Of a stretch of DNA of 64,000 nt, positions 22,093-33,251 are shown piece by piece. The notes under the pieces are model-generated. The model saw only the letters and a program-made list of their open reading frames with translations. It made no database searches and was not told the DNA's origin. The position numbers and the translations under genes are program-made. Every line of letters starts with the position of its first letter. Within the stretch, counting starts at the first letter, position 1. This stretch comes from Mycocentrospora acerina. Its lineage: Eukaryota > Ascomycota > Dothideomycetes > Pleosporales. Location of the stretch: the NCBI GenBank assembly GCA_022701365.1, contig JAKUHH010000250.1, positions 372,001-436,000 of the forward strand, given 5' to 3'.

Positions 22093-24250
22093 ATGGCGAC
22101 AAACGCGCCATACTACCAAATGCGCGCCGGCCATTTCATCACAGAATCCAATGGTACAAACGCTGCGCCGCAGCATTTTGGGCCCCAGGACGGCGACTAT
22201 GACCTTCCTGCTGCCGCCGTTGTTGCATCTCACGAGCACCATCATCAGTCTTTGTATGACGAACATCCTCTCCGCCAGACTTCTGCGGATCCTTTGGGTA
22301 ACACGTTAGAGGAGAACCATAATCTTGTCGAGCTGCTTGAGGCGGCGACAACGGCAGCAGGCCAGGCGTCCCAGACTATTGATGAGAACGGGATGGTTGA
22401 AACGATGCAGGGAATGAGCAAGCGGAAGGTGGGCTCAAGTCTTGCTATCGACGGTGCTATGGATGTGAATACTCTGAACGATGAGAGCTTGAGTGTCAAA
22501 CGGCGGAGAGTTGATGTGCACCCAGATTCTCAAATCGTCGACAACGACGATGGCGACGACAATAGCAGGGCGCGTGAACACTCTGAGATTGCTAACATAC
22601 AGCCTTCCAGTGAATCTCTGCTAGATGACGTTCGTGCAGCAGGCGTTCACTCAGCCGCTGCGCTCTTCCGTCGCTCCTCGGAAAAGACGTCGCGCAAGTA
22701 TACACGTCCGCCCATGTCCAAGCTCTTCATGTCACTTCAGCTTTCCCCAGAAAATTTTCTGCAACTACAGGCCCATGCTAAGACATACATGCTTGATTCA
22801 ACGCACCCGGAACGACAAAACTGCGTTGGCAATCGTGGCAAGGGAGATACGGATATGGTCAAACTACGACTGTTCAACTGCGTCCGCGATTTTCTAGATG
22901 ATAAAGTCGGGGAGCAGTTCTTCGGTGAGCATGTTGAGAAACCGGGTGAGACGGAGGCTATTGAAGCTGCGAGGGCGCTCGGAGAGGAGGCAGTGGCAGT
23001 TACTGGAGAGAAGCTTATATGGCCCAGAGACGGGAACAAGATCATCAGCTTGGTTACCCCGTTGATGAGACGCATGGTCACGAATGAGAGACAACGCGTG
23101 TATGCCATTGAGACAAGGAAGGGTGGTGTGAAGAAGAGGGATAAGGAAGGAAGTGTGGAAGCTGCTGCTGCTGCTCACCACGACTCTGGCAACAATGATA
23201 TCGGGCCAAAAATTGAGCAGCAGTTACAGCCAGGTTTTGACTCTAGTCTTGCTCAATCTCGGTTACAGTTGTCACAGCCTGTGTCCCCATTAGTGGCCAT
23301 GCCTGAACAACTCTCTGACGCACAATTCCCAGCGACGTCGAAGATGGATTTACAAGTAATGGAAAGGCACTCCAAAACAACAGATGTGCCAAACCAAATC
23401 ATCGACTACGGCCCAGAGTTAAATCTACCAGTACGTATCCTTCCTCCTCCTCCTCCTCCTCCTCCTCCTCCTCCTCCTCCTCCACCACGTTTATGATTTC
23501 TAACCCGCCACCTAGCTCCCCAAAAACGACCCCTCGGAACCTCACCTCAACCACATCTCCATCATCCTGACCCTTGCGCCCACCAACGGCACAAAGCAAG
23601 GCATCCGACTGGGCGAAAAACGCATCTCCACACCTCCACCCCACCATCTGTTGTTCACACCCTGGAACCTCCTCATCCATGAAAGCATTGTACTTGTGAA
23701 GAAAGCAGCAGCCATGTATCCTGCGTTACGACGCAAGAGACGTCAGCAGCAGCAGCAGCAGCAGCAACATCATCCAAGTGTCGTCTCGGACGAATCTCTC
23801 CGCGGCCTGGCCGTCGCAGCAAACGCACTGCAGCAGCCCGACCACATTGTTCCGGATTCAGAGCCAGATCCAGATCCAGATTCAGATTTAGACGAAAAAA
23901 AGACTGGTACTCTGGCCACTACCACCCCACCATCTCCTACGCTCTCGACTGGCACTTCCTCTTCTCCTCCTCTTCGTCCTCTATCACAATCTCACCTCTC
24001 CCTCGCCACTATCCGTGCGGCAGCAGCGGCAATAGATCCCAGGCTGGCGACGGAAGTGAAGGATGATGATGACGACTACGAGTGGCTCCCACGGTTTGGC
24101 ATCAAAACGCTGAGTGGAGAGGGGTGGCGCGGGGTGGCGAGCGCGGCGGAGTGGCATGCCGTGTTGCTGGAGTGTGCGTTTGCATATTGGGCGGATGGGC
24201 GGTGCTGTGTTATTGTGGAGGTGGAGGTGGAGGGAGAGGACACGGAGTAA
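22093..24250 (+). CDS. Conserved hypothetical, probably nuclear protein
   Basis: Two exons, 22093-23430 and 23516-24250, giving 690 residues. The N-terminal 190 residues are disordered, with a basic KRRRVD patch near residue 137 (nuclear localisation-like) and an acidic DNDDGDDN stretch. Residues about 205-350 look folded and conserved (LSPENFLQLQAHAKTYMLD, then MVKLRLFNCVRDFLDDKVG, then ISLVTPLMRRMVTNERQRVY). A low-complexity linker leads into exon 2, with another ordered block (SIILTLAPTNG, FTPWNLLIHESIVLVKKAAA), a polyQ run and an acidic tail. The splice keeps phase 0 (CCA to CTC). I do not recognise the family, though the spacing of conserved blocks looks like a real Pezizomycotina-specific protein. 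The intron carries a long CCT repeat. Confidence 0.8.
23440..23483 (+). repeat. (CCT)n repeat inside an intron
   Basis: About 14 CCT units fill the middle of the 85-bp intron 23431-23515, acting as an exaggerated polypyrimidine tract. The donor is gtacgt and the acceptor is ccacctag with a TAAC branch site just before. Confidence 0.9.
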
Positions 24251-24556
24251 GACGGAATGAGATGAGATGAGATGAGATGAGAATATGTTGGAGAAAGAAA
24301 GAAAAAATGCATGTACATGTATGCATACTTCTATCATTATTATTATTATTTTCGAAATGACAAGACGACGATTTACTATTCTCCTCCCGTATTTTTTTTT
24401 GGTGAATTTATTTCTCCACTTTCATCCTTCCACCTACCTCATCAAGTAGGCTATGAGTAAATTTGATGAATTCAAAAGGTTTAAAGAATAAATTTAATCT
24501 CAATTACATCGCTACGTACTCACTCACTCACTCACTCACTTACTCACCTTCCATTG
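24251..24556. other. Short convergent intergenic region with simple repeats
   Basis: The 3' flanks of two convergent genes. Contains (GAGAT)n at 24258-24282, a TTA run at 24336-24350 and (CTCA)n at 24519-24545. No gene. Confidence 0.6.
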
Positions 24557-26817
24557 TCAATGCCCATTAGCGCCATTCGTCCCATTCGTCCCATTCAGCC
24601 CACTCCCCAGCTTAATCAAATCGGCCGCCTTCTCCGCAACCGCATACACCAAACTCACAATATTCCCCTGGACATGTGTGGGGAAAACACTCGCATCCAC
24701 GACGCGAACATTGCGCGTACCATAGACTCTCAACTGTGCATCGACAACGCCGCCTTTCTCTCTAGGAAGCATGGCACACGTGCCCACGGGGTGGTACTCT
24801 GTGACGGTAGCAGTGGGGAGGAATTCCTTTGCCTGGTCGAGGGTAGTGGGGAGTGGGGGGGCGTGTTTGGAGGTGATGGGTTGGCCGTTTTTGTCGCGGC
24901 GGAGGGTGGAGGCGAGGGGCTCGATGGAGGCGAGGGAAAGGGCGTGGAGGACGGATCGGGCCATGAGGTCGATGTCGAGGGGGTGGGAGAGGTAGGCTGG
25001 GTTGATGGATGGGTGGGCGGTTGGGTCGGGGGATTGGATGTGGATGGTGCCGCGGCTGAGGGAGCGGGTGCTACAGGCGCCGAGGGTGATCCACATGCCT
25101 TCTTCTTCGCTGGGGCTGTGGAAGGGAAAAAATTGTATGTTAGCTGGCGTGGGTGGGGAGAAGAAGAAGAAGAAGAAGAAAAAGAAGAAGAGACGTACAA
25201 TAGCTTGCTGGTGGTGTGGACTTCAGCAAAGTTTGCACCCGTGGAGAGGAGGACGAGCTGGCAGACTGCTTCTTTGGGGTCGAGGAGTTGGCGCGCGAGA
25301 AGCTGGTTGCGGCCTGCTAGGTCGGCGTTAGGGTTCTTCTTGGCGTATTCTGCGACGAGAGATTCGATATGAGCCTTGGGGTCTTCGAGTTTAGAATTGA
25401 GGGACTCGAGAGAAGCGAAGCCGGTAGTGGTGGGTGGAGCAGCAAAGGGACCTGTTTGTTTTGTTATGTAGGCCTCTAGGGCTTGTTGGGCAACTTCTGG
25501 ATATCGGATTAGAGCTTCTGCTGTGGGAAATTCGTCTTTTACGCCCTGGGTGATGTTAGTGGGGTTACAAACGATATGTAGAGTTTTTGGGACGAGATAC
25601 CAGAACAACACCCGTTGCGGTGTGATCATTCAAGTTCTCACCGACGTTGGGATTGTCAACAATGACCTCGATGCCGACTTTTTGTAGAACCGCAGGCGAA
25701 CCGATGCCAGAGAGTTCGAGGATTTGAGGAGAGTTAATTGACCCGCCACAAACAATGACCTCCTTGTTGGCCTTGACGGTGTGGTGAGCACCATCGACTA
25801 TAAACTGAACTCCCGTCGCTCTTGCATCCGCGCCAGACTTTTCAAGCTCGAGCTTTGCAACTAGGGCGTGCGTCAAGACGGACAAGTTTGGTCGATGGGC
25901 ATTCGGCTCGTAGTACTCCCTGGCAGCATAGCTCCGTCTATTGTGTTTGGGATCGACAGTGACGAGCTGGTTGAAGCCACCGATCGCGGAACCAGACCTT
26001 GGGTCCTTGTTGGGGGCATAGCCTGCATTGATCATTGTCTTGGGCCAGATGTCCTGAGCCCAATTGACATCGACGTCTGGGAAGCAGATCTGATTTTGTC
26101 AGCCAATAATGTAAAACTTGTATCCACAGCAGTACGAAGGTCGGCCTTTTTGTTAGCTCACAGATTTAGTGTTCGAGATGGTATGGGTAAGTGTAGACAA
26201 TTTTTAACAATTCCAGACAAATGATCAAAGAAAGTGATTTACCTGAATAGGACCAGACGTGCCACGCATTGACGGATCAACATACTTGTCGTTTATCTTT
26301 TCAGCCAAAGTCTCCGTGGAAGAGTTATACGTCTCAAACTTGCGATAGTATGGGATCAAGTCGTCAAAGCCCCAGCCTTCATTGCCCAGTTCGGCCCAGT
26401 TATCGAGATCCTGACGAGAGGCCATGGAAAACATGTTGAAGTTGACGGCCGAGCTTCCACCAAGGACCTTGCCACGGACCCAGCCATGGACTTTGCCTTG
26501 AGTGCCCTCCTGGATCACATGTCAGCGGAGGGTTGGATAGATATTTTTTCTGGAGTTCAGAGTGTTGAGAGAGAGAGAGGGTATTGTACTTGGGGAACAG
26601 TGCGGTAGTCCCAGTCATACTGAGGCTTACCCCAGAGCTGGGTAAACATGTTGGGAGCATCGACTAAAAGGTCATTCAAGGCATTTCCTCCGGCTTCCAA
26701 GACGGCGACGGTGATGTTGGGGTCTTCGGTGAGGCGAGCGGCAAGAACTAGACCAGCCGTACCGCCGCCACAGATGATGTAGTCGTAGGACTTTTCAGCG
26801 AATTCTTGGGCAGACAT
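24557..26817 (-). CDS. GMC-family FAD-dependent oxidoreductase (choline dehydrogenase/alcohol oxidase-like)
   Basis: Five exons read right to left: 26817-26590, 26509-26243, 26089-25601, 25545-25199, 25115-24557, giving 629 residues. The N-terminus has the dinucleotide-binding GGGTAG motif (about residues 17-22) and the Glu of LEAGG. GMC signature 1 is RGKVLGGSSAVNFNMF and signature 2 is GGSINSPQILELSGIG. The C-terminal active site has HPVGTC with the first His and FPTHVQGN with the second His. The last intron ends at cccttccacag after a perfect CTAAC branch site, giving SKLFPSEEEGMW. There is no signal peptide, so the enzyme is probably cytosolic or peroxisomal, unlike secreted aryl-alcohol oxidases. 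The substrate cannot be told. A short minisatellite lies in its upstream region. Confidence 0.9.
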
Positions 26818-26877
26818 GTTGGAGGATGGGGAGTTGAGAGGGGGATTGTTAACTTATTTATGCAAGTTCAGCCTACT

Positions 26878-26998
26878 GTAGCTAATGTAGCTGGTATGGA
26901 CGATGTAGCTGGTATGGCTGATGTAGCTGGTATGGCTGATGTAGCTGGTATAGTTGATGTAGTTGGTATGGCTAAAGTAGCCGATACAGCTGATTTGC
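26878..26998. repeat. 18-bp minisatellite upstream of the GMC gene
   Basis: Six or seven units of GATGTAGCTGGTATGGCT with drift at the edges, beginning about 60 bases upstream of the GMC start codon. The unit length is a multiple of three, so a plus-strand frame reads DVAGMA repeats, but no real gene is seen there. Confidence 0.88.
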
Positions 26999-27611
26999 CC
27001 GAGTTGGGCTAAGAAGCAGCCCCAGGGCGGGGTTGCAGAGGCAGGAGGCCTTGTTGTCTTCGAACAGGCAAGCGTTGGATCATCAGCAGATTGTCATCAC
27101 TTCAGCTCGGGGAGCACGTGGATGGGAGGGTGGACGTCATGCAAAAAGGTTGGAGCTTGATAAGGAACAAAGGAATTGAATTGACGAGTTGTAGTATTAT
27201 GGAGTAGTTGTAGGGGTTTAGTATAGGGGACATGATTATACCGAGATTGAGCATTAGTGCAGTGTGCGGTGTGAAGAATGTAGTATGCAGTATATAGAAG
27301 TCATAGTGTGTGATGTTTGGGAGGGGGTGAGATGCCCCGCCCCCGCTTTGGCGTGTAAGACATGGAGACTTGGAGACACAAAGGCGCGTAGACTTGGCAA
27401 TGTATAGATGTATATATGTGTAGACATGCAGACGGGCAGACAGCTAAATGGTGAGTGGTTGATCAAGCAAGTGATTAATCAATTGGTTGATTGATTGATT
27501 AATGATTGAATACATAATGCCGGGGTACGTCAGGGCTCAGGGCTGAGTGGGGCGTGGACAGCAGCTAGCGTCTAGCTTGATCCCTGCATGGAGAAAAAAA
27601 GTCGCGACAAG

Positions 27612-27705
27612 CATAGCACCAGACAAGACAGCACAACATAATACAACATAATACAAGACAATACAAGACAACATAATACAACAAGACAAGACGAGGCAAC
27701 AGGAC
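27612..27705 (+). repeat. CAA/ACATAATA-rich 5' leader of IPI3
   Basis: Degenerate ten-base units (ACAACATAAT, ACAAGACAAT) run up to the IPI3 start codon. The leader is A/C-rich and nearly free of other upstream ATGs, so it should be unstructured in the mRNA. Confidence 0.7.
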
Positions 27706-29747
27706 ATGCTCACCGAACACTTTGTCGCCGCCATTGCCGCGCCGACAAAGGCCAACACGGGCGTGACCAAGGACGCGGGCATCTTCTTGCACGAGTTCCA
27801 GCCTCTGGCCGCCCAACGCCATGTCTTCAAGAAGAGCGCAACGGCGGCCAACGGCATTGCCGTGAGCAGCTCGCACGTCTTTGCCGCGCAGGCCGACAAG
27901 GCCATTGTACACGTCTACAACCGCGACAAGGGCAACCAGGAGGCGCTGGTGCCCTTTCCCGAGCGCATCCACAGCCTCGCCCTGGCCGCCCACGACACGG
28001 TGCTGCTGCTGGGGACGGAGAGCGGGCGCATTTTGGCCTGGGAGGTTAGTTTTTGTTCTTGTTTAATTCCTATTCTTCTTTTGATCTTGTTTTCATTCTA
28101 TTCTTGTTCTTGTTCTGTTCTTGGCCCTGTTGTTGTATAGACATTTGCCTTGCATAGATATTCATCCTGTGTGGATATTCATCTTGTATGGACATTCATC
28201 TTGTGTGGACATTCATCTTGTATGGAAATTCATCTTGTGTGGACATTCATCCTGTATGGATATTCATCTTGTATGGACACTCATCTTGTATGGACACTCA
28301 TCTTGTATGGACACTCATCTTGTATGGACGCTATTCTTTGTATAGAGAGTCGTCTTGCATAGACATCATCTTGCTTATGCATTCATCTTGCATAGATATT
28401 CATCTTGTATAGACAACAGAAGAGAAGCATACTAACAACAACAACCAGATCACCTCTGGCCGCCTCGTCTCCACCTCGACCGCCCACCTCCAGCCCGTCA
28501 CGTCCATTGTCGTCGATGCCTCGTCCAGCTTCTTCCTCACCGGCTCGTCCGACGCCATGATGCACGTCTGGGCCCTGCCCGCCATCCTCTCCTTCTCGCC
28601 CGACACATCGCGCACCCCCCTCCACACCCTGTCCACCCACCGCGGGCCCATTGCCTCGATTGCCTGCGGCCACAGCGCGAGCAGCGCCAACATTGCTGTC
28701 TCCATCTCGGCAGACAAGTCGGCCATTGTATGGGACTACCACAACGGCCAGCCACTACGCACCTACCTGCTGCCCGACGCCCCCACCGCCGTCGCCCTCG
28801 ACCCCGCCGACCGCGCATTCTACGTCGGCTACGGCGACGGCAGCCTGCAGACAATCGACTTCTACGACGAGGTCCAGAGGGCGTCGCCCGTCGACGTGCT
28901 GCGCGACGCCTCGTCTGCCCACCGGCCCATACAGCCGTCGCCAAAGACGAGGTTCAGCGCCGACTCGCAGAAACTAGGAGCAACGCTCAGCCTGGCCCTG
29001 AGCTGGGACGGCACAATCCTCCTCTCTGGCCACACCAGCGGCAAGGTCGCCGCCTGGGACGTGGCAAAGGGCAACTACCTTTCCACGCTGGCAAACCTCC
29101 CCGGTCCCGTCTCAAATCTGCAATTCCTGCGGCCCACGGGCTTTGCCAACGCCACCGGCTCGACCTTTAAGATCCAGGCCATTGTCAAGCCCAAGCAGGA
29201 TGCAGGCCTCATCAGCAGCGGTGGTGGCCTGGTCCCACCAAACTACACCCTGAACATGCAATTCACAGGTCGGCAGTACACCCCCCACGTGTCTGCCACT
29301 GAACAAACGTCGACAAGAAAGAGTGCCTTTGAGGAGGCCCTCACACATCCCAGCTTCCCCGCCGCCATGCTTGAGGACAGTCTTGCCGAGTTGGAGTTCT
29401 GGACTGCTCCATCAAAGGCCAGCAGCCTTGTTGCTCCAGCACCAGACGCCGCAGCCCTGCCGCAGCAACATGATGACACTGCGTCCTCGGCTCCATCCAC
29501 CGATGCTCAACAAACGGAATTGAAGGAGCTCAAGGCGCAGCTCGTCAGCCTCCAACGCATCCAAAAGGTCACCTTTGCCCAGCTTGCCCAACTACGCGAA
29601 GAGAAGGAGTATTTTGTGGGCCAAGAAAAGAAAAGAGCGCAAAAGAAGCAGCGTCCTACCAACGGCGGATCATCTGCTCGTGCATCCGGAGATGTGGAGA
29701 TGAACGATCAAGGTGAATCCTCCGGTTCCGAGTCAGAATCAGAGTGA
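27706..29747 (+). CDS. IPI3: IPI3-like WD40 protein (Rix1 complex, pre-60S ribosome maturation)
   Basis: Two exons, 27706-28044 and 28449-29747, giving 545 residues. WD40-type blades are visible: VYNRDKGNQEALVPFPERI, LGTESGRILAWE, LTGSSDAMMHVW, ISADKSAIVWDY, GYGDGSLQTIDF and LSGHTSGKVAAWDV. The sequence ends in a Gln/Glu/Lys-rich coiled coil (about 465-515) and an acidic Ser/Glu tail. Yeast Ipi3 and human WDR18 have the same layout and act with Rix1/Ipi1 and Rea1 in removing ITS2 and remodelling pre-60S particles in the nucleus. The start codon follows a CAA-rich leader. The single intron is 404 bp, against 50-90 for most introns here, because it contains a 17-bp minisatellite. Splicing keeps phase 0 (ILAWE to ITSGRL). 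Confidence 0.9.
28150..28412. repeat. 17-bp minisatellite inside the IPI3 intron
   Basis: About 14-15 tandem units of TGTATGGACATTCATCT with single-base changes (GTGTGGA, ATATTC, ACACTC), degenerating toward both ends. It lies wholly inside intron 28045-28448. Confidence 0.93.
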
Positions 29748-31394
29748 GACCACGACGTCGTCGTCGACGCCGCCGCCGCCGCCACGCGTTGAGCGGATGG
29801 AGTAGTTTCTACGACGCAAAAAAGAAATGTGAAGCCGTTGGTGACGAAACACCTGTCTCGCGTGGAGCTCGGAGCATTGAAGAGGCTGTGAGATCTATAG
29901 CATCCATGCGTGGAACCGCACATCGCCAAGCCCCACATTTTATGGCAACACCCACGATCAAATGCTGACAAGATCCACAAACACGCAGTGTCCAATGTCA
30001 CGTTTCAATGAGCATCAGCTGCGCACGGCTCAAGATAGGCAGGCAGGCAGGCAGCCGAGTTTGGGATTATGCGGTTCAAAGACGGGTGCTGTTGTACTAC
30101 TGCAGTGGCTTGCACAGTGGACAGGTGATTTTGCGTAATGCTATTTGTAGATGGGGAGGGGGAGTGAGATTGGTGTTACTGTGTCGCAGACGATCATTGC
30201 GTGTTTGGGCTTCTTGCGAGACGCAAGGGTTTTGAACGACGTTCAATTTTTCCCCCCGGGCAGACTTTTTTGCGCAAGGGGGGGAGGGGGGTCCAAAGGT
30301 GCTCTGCAATCTTCTCCCGCCCAGACAAGAAATAAAAAAATCAATCACATGCTCTCGTTCCAAGCCATGGCAAGCCAAGCGTATGAATCCTTCATCCCTT
30401 GCTTTCCTGTCTGTTCAGATACACGCTAGTATTATCGATCCTGCACTCAGCCGCCCCCTACCCATGTGTTCCTCCGCCCCCTGTCAAGCCCCCGTCGAGC
30501 GTATCAAGCGCACGGAAAGAGACGGCGGGCGAATAGGTGAAGTGAAGTGAGGTGAGGTGAGGGTAAATACGGGATGAACAACTTCTCCACTCAACTTCGT
30601 TAATTTGACATTTGACGTGGGGCATTTGCATCACGCGCAAGAAATCCCAAACCTTCTTTTTCCCTCCACACGCAACACGCACATGAACGTTAACGTTGAC
30701 ATTGACGTTTGACCTACCGTGTAGCCACCCGCCGGGGAAGAAAGTGAGAAAAATAAATAAAAACACCATGTACGCAATCCAAGCTACTATCCACATTGCT
30801 TAGCGATCGGTCGGTGCGTAGGTGGGTAAGAAAGCAACAAGCGGAAGAAAGAAGAAAACATGAACCATCTCGCTACGCACGCAAGGGGGTAGGGTGCATG
30901 TGCGTAGGTAGGTAGGTGTCCCCGTCGGCTACCAACCCGTCACCCGCTAACCTACCCGCTCTTCCCCCAAGCCCTGTTCTGCTGTACCCTGCCCCGGTCC
31001 AGTTTCCCATTCATCCATTCAAACACCCGTCAAGCCATACATTCAAATAACTAACTAACTTTCCAATGAACCACTCAGCCACACACTTTGACACGCATAT
31101 ACCTGGTTGTGTACACCAAAAAAGCACCTCTTCTCCTCTCCACTCAACTCCACTTCCATACAGATCCCGGTTCCCCCTCCACCCACCAGCCTCTCATCAT
31201 CAGCACTACCATCACCACCACCAGTACAGAAACCTGCTTTTACTTTGCCCGCATTCTCATTCTCATTCTGATTCTGATTCTGATTCTACCACCCCCCCAC
31301 TCCCAAAGAGTTGATTGGCGCGTCCCCCTCCTCCTTCTCCCCTCCCCTCTCCCCCTAGAAGGATCACGCACACGCATGCACATACGCACGCACA

Positions 31395-31431
31395 TACATA
31401 CATACATACATACATACATACATACATACAT
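31395..31431. repeat. (CATA)n microsatellite
   Basis: About nine perfect CATA units. Confidence 0.95.
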
Positions 31432-31646
31432 GCACGCATCTATATGCAATCCAGCGTTCCCTTCTCCCACTGGCTCTGGCTCCCGCTCCCGCACCCGAGT
31501 TAGCAAGCAAGTAAGCAAGCATGTAAGCAAGCAAGCAAGCAAGCAGCCGGGAGAAGGAAAGAAACAAATAAAGGAATATGACAAAATAGGATATAGGGCA
31601 ACAAACTACAATTTTTTTTTTAAAACCCCGTGGCGGCGGCGGCGGG

Positions 31647-31885
31647 ATCTCATCGCATCGCATCGCATCTCAATGCATCCCAATGCGTCGCATCGCATTA
31701 CATCTTGATTGCATCTGCATCTGCATCTGCATCGTACCTATCAAAGTGTTTTTTTCTCTCCGTAATATGCGTGATGAATTGGGATGGGAATCGTCCCGGC
31801 ATCGTACATCACGCATCGTGCCTGTATCGTGCATACATGTTGGCTCCCCATCGTGCATCCATCTGGCATTGCTTCATCTTACATC
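31647..31885. repeat. Degenerate CATCG/CATCT/CATTG repeat field
   Basis: About 240 bases dominated by GCATC, CATCG and TGCATC units in irregular order, interrupted by a stretch of ordinary sequence near 31745-31790. Confidence 0.8.
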
Positions 31886-32001
31886 TTGCATCTTACCATA
31901 TGTGTGTGTGTGTGTGTGTGTGATGTTTGTTTGTTTTTGGTTCCGTAGGTGGGGACGTGTTGAATATATCGCATCCGAATCACGTTGCAAACTCCCCTCC
32001 G

Positions 32002-32053
<52 letters not shown>
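32002..32053 (+). repeat. Poly-C homopolymer, 52 nt
   Basis: Fifty-two consecutive C residues on the plus strand (G on the other), preceded by CTCCCCTCCG. By far the longest homopolymer in the window. Its true length in the genome may differ because of sequencing slippage. Confidence 0.95.
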
Positions 32054-32917
32054 ATCCACCCCGAAACCAATCTGCGCAGTTAAGTAAGTAAATAATTGAG
32101 TAAGCAAGTAAGTATATAGTACCCAGTCTAGTTTAGCAGGTCAAGTCTGGTTTTGGATTTTTCCCTTTGCTTTCTCCCTTCCCTCCCCTCCCCCCTCCCA
32201 AACACTCAAACATCATCACTAACATTGACGCTAACATGAACACTAACATCACCCCTAACACCACCCATCCGACATGCCATAAACTAGGTAATTCAACCCA
32301 AAACTATAAACCTGAACAAACCATGTACAATAATACACTGTATACCATCCCACTCGGTCCGTTCCACCTATCCCCCCCCCCCTTCTTCCAACCCTTGACC
32401 CATTCATTTCCCCCTGTGCACAATAAACCACTAGTGAAAACCCCCCTCCCTCGTCTCTCTCCTACCCCTACCCTTACCCCAACCCCCACGGCGACGACGA
32501 AGACAACAACGACGACCAGGTAAAACAGCCGCGGATTTCCAAGAAACAACCCCGTACCCTTCCCCCCCCCCTCCCCCCCACCACCAAAAAAGACAATAAT
32601 GATTAAAACAAGGCTAAATTAAAACTAAATCTAGGATTCAAACTAAAATATACTATATTATACTACTACTTCACTCCACTCCACTCCGCTCCAAGCCCCC
32701 CCCTGGCATGACGCGATACGACGCGACGCGACGCTCCGCAATGTGCCGTATCTAGTTCCTTTGCTCAGACGCTTTGGATGGTGCGGTGCGGTACGGTGCC
32801 CGCACGCTGTGGTGCCATGCTGCCGTGTCATGTCATGTTATTAGTTATTGTGCCATGTTATGCTATACAAGATACAAAGTGACTATATAGTACAACACTA
32901 CCTAGGTACCTGGGTCA

Positions 32918-32922
32918 CCAAG

Positions 32923-32952
<30 letters not shown>
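32918..32952. repeat. (ACTA)n microsatellite
   Basis: Seven to eight tandem ACTA units followed by two degraded copies. Confidence 0.9.
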
Positions 32953-32954
<2 letters not shown>

Positions 32955-33251
32955 CAGCCAACTAACGTACCATACTTTTTGACTAACGGACAAAACGGCC
33001 AGACGGTCCGATAGCATAGGAACCTGGTTTGGGAGATTTTAGCCGGGAACCCCCCATCATCGTCATTATCATCAATTGCTTGTCGTGGAATGCTTTCCGC
33101 AAAAAATTAATGGGAGGCCCGGCTACGGTAATTAAAAAGCAGGACGTGTGGTTTGGGAGTTTGCAAAATGTCGGGTTGGGAGGGTACATCTATATGTCTG
33201 GATAGGTATATGTGGAGATATATGTGAACATGCACACACACACACACATTC

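Larger units (their letters stand above)
26818..27705. promoter_or_regulatory. Shared upstream region of GMC gene and IPI3
   Basis: About 0.9 kb between two divergent start codons. It holds an 18-bp minisatellite near the GMC start, a CACGTG E-box at about 27114-27119, a GATTAATCAATTGGTTGATT-type AT repeat near 27473-27510, and a CAA-rich leader before IPI3. No gene is seen. Confidence 0.55.
29748..33251. other. 3.5-kb low-complexity region between convergent genes
   Basis: Flanked by the 3' ends of IPI3 and a minus-strand gene, so it is not an obvious promoter. The plus strand is strongly pyrimidine-rich from about 30.4 to 32.6 kb, with CT-rich tracts. It is packed with microsatellites: (CATA)n 31395-31431, (AAGC)n about 31502-31545, CATCG/CATCT units 31647-31885, (TG)n 31900-31922, poly-C 32002-32053, (ACTA)n 32918-32952 and (CA)n 33233-33247. 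No coding gene is supported; long open frames here are reads through repeats. Confidence 0.7.

Noticed and set aside
25116..25150. IQFFPFHSP-like reading before the last GMC exon
   Set aside because: It looks protein-like, but it is the branch site and polypyrimidine tract of the last intron (CTAAC ... cccttccacag). Including it breaks the frame with the previous exon.
24554..25372. Plus-strand frame of 272 codons over the GMC gene
   Set aside because: Antisense shadow of the GMC C-terminal exons. The minus strand carries the HPVGTC and PTHVQGN motifs.
26878..27009. Small plus-strand frame with DVAGMA repeats
   Set aside because: Created by the 18-bp minisatellite upstream of the GMC gene.
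28121..28412. Plus-strand frames with repeated LVWTFILCGHSSCMD-like units
   Set aside because: They are translations of the IPI3 intron minisatellite. The flanking exons splice cleanly across it.
31683..32107. Frames with polyproline or polyglycine tails around the poly-C tract
   Set aside because: Products of the homopolymer and neighbouring repeats; no conserved part.
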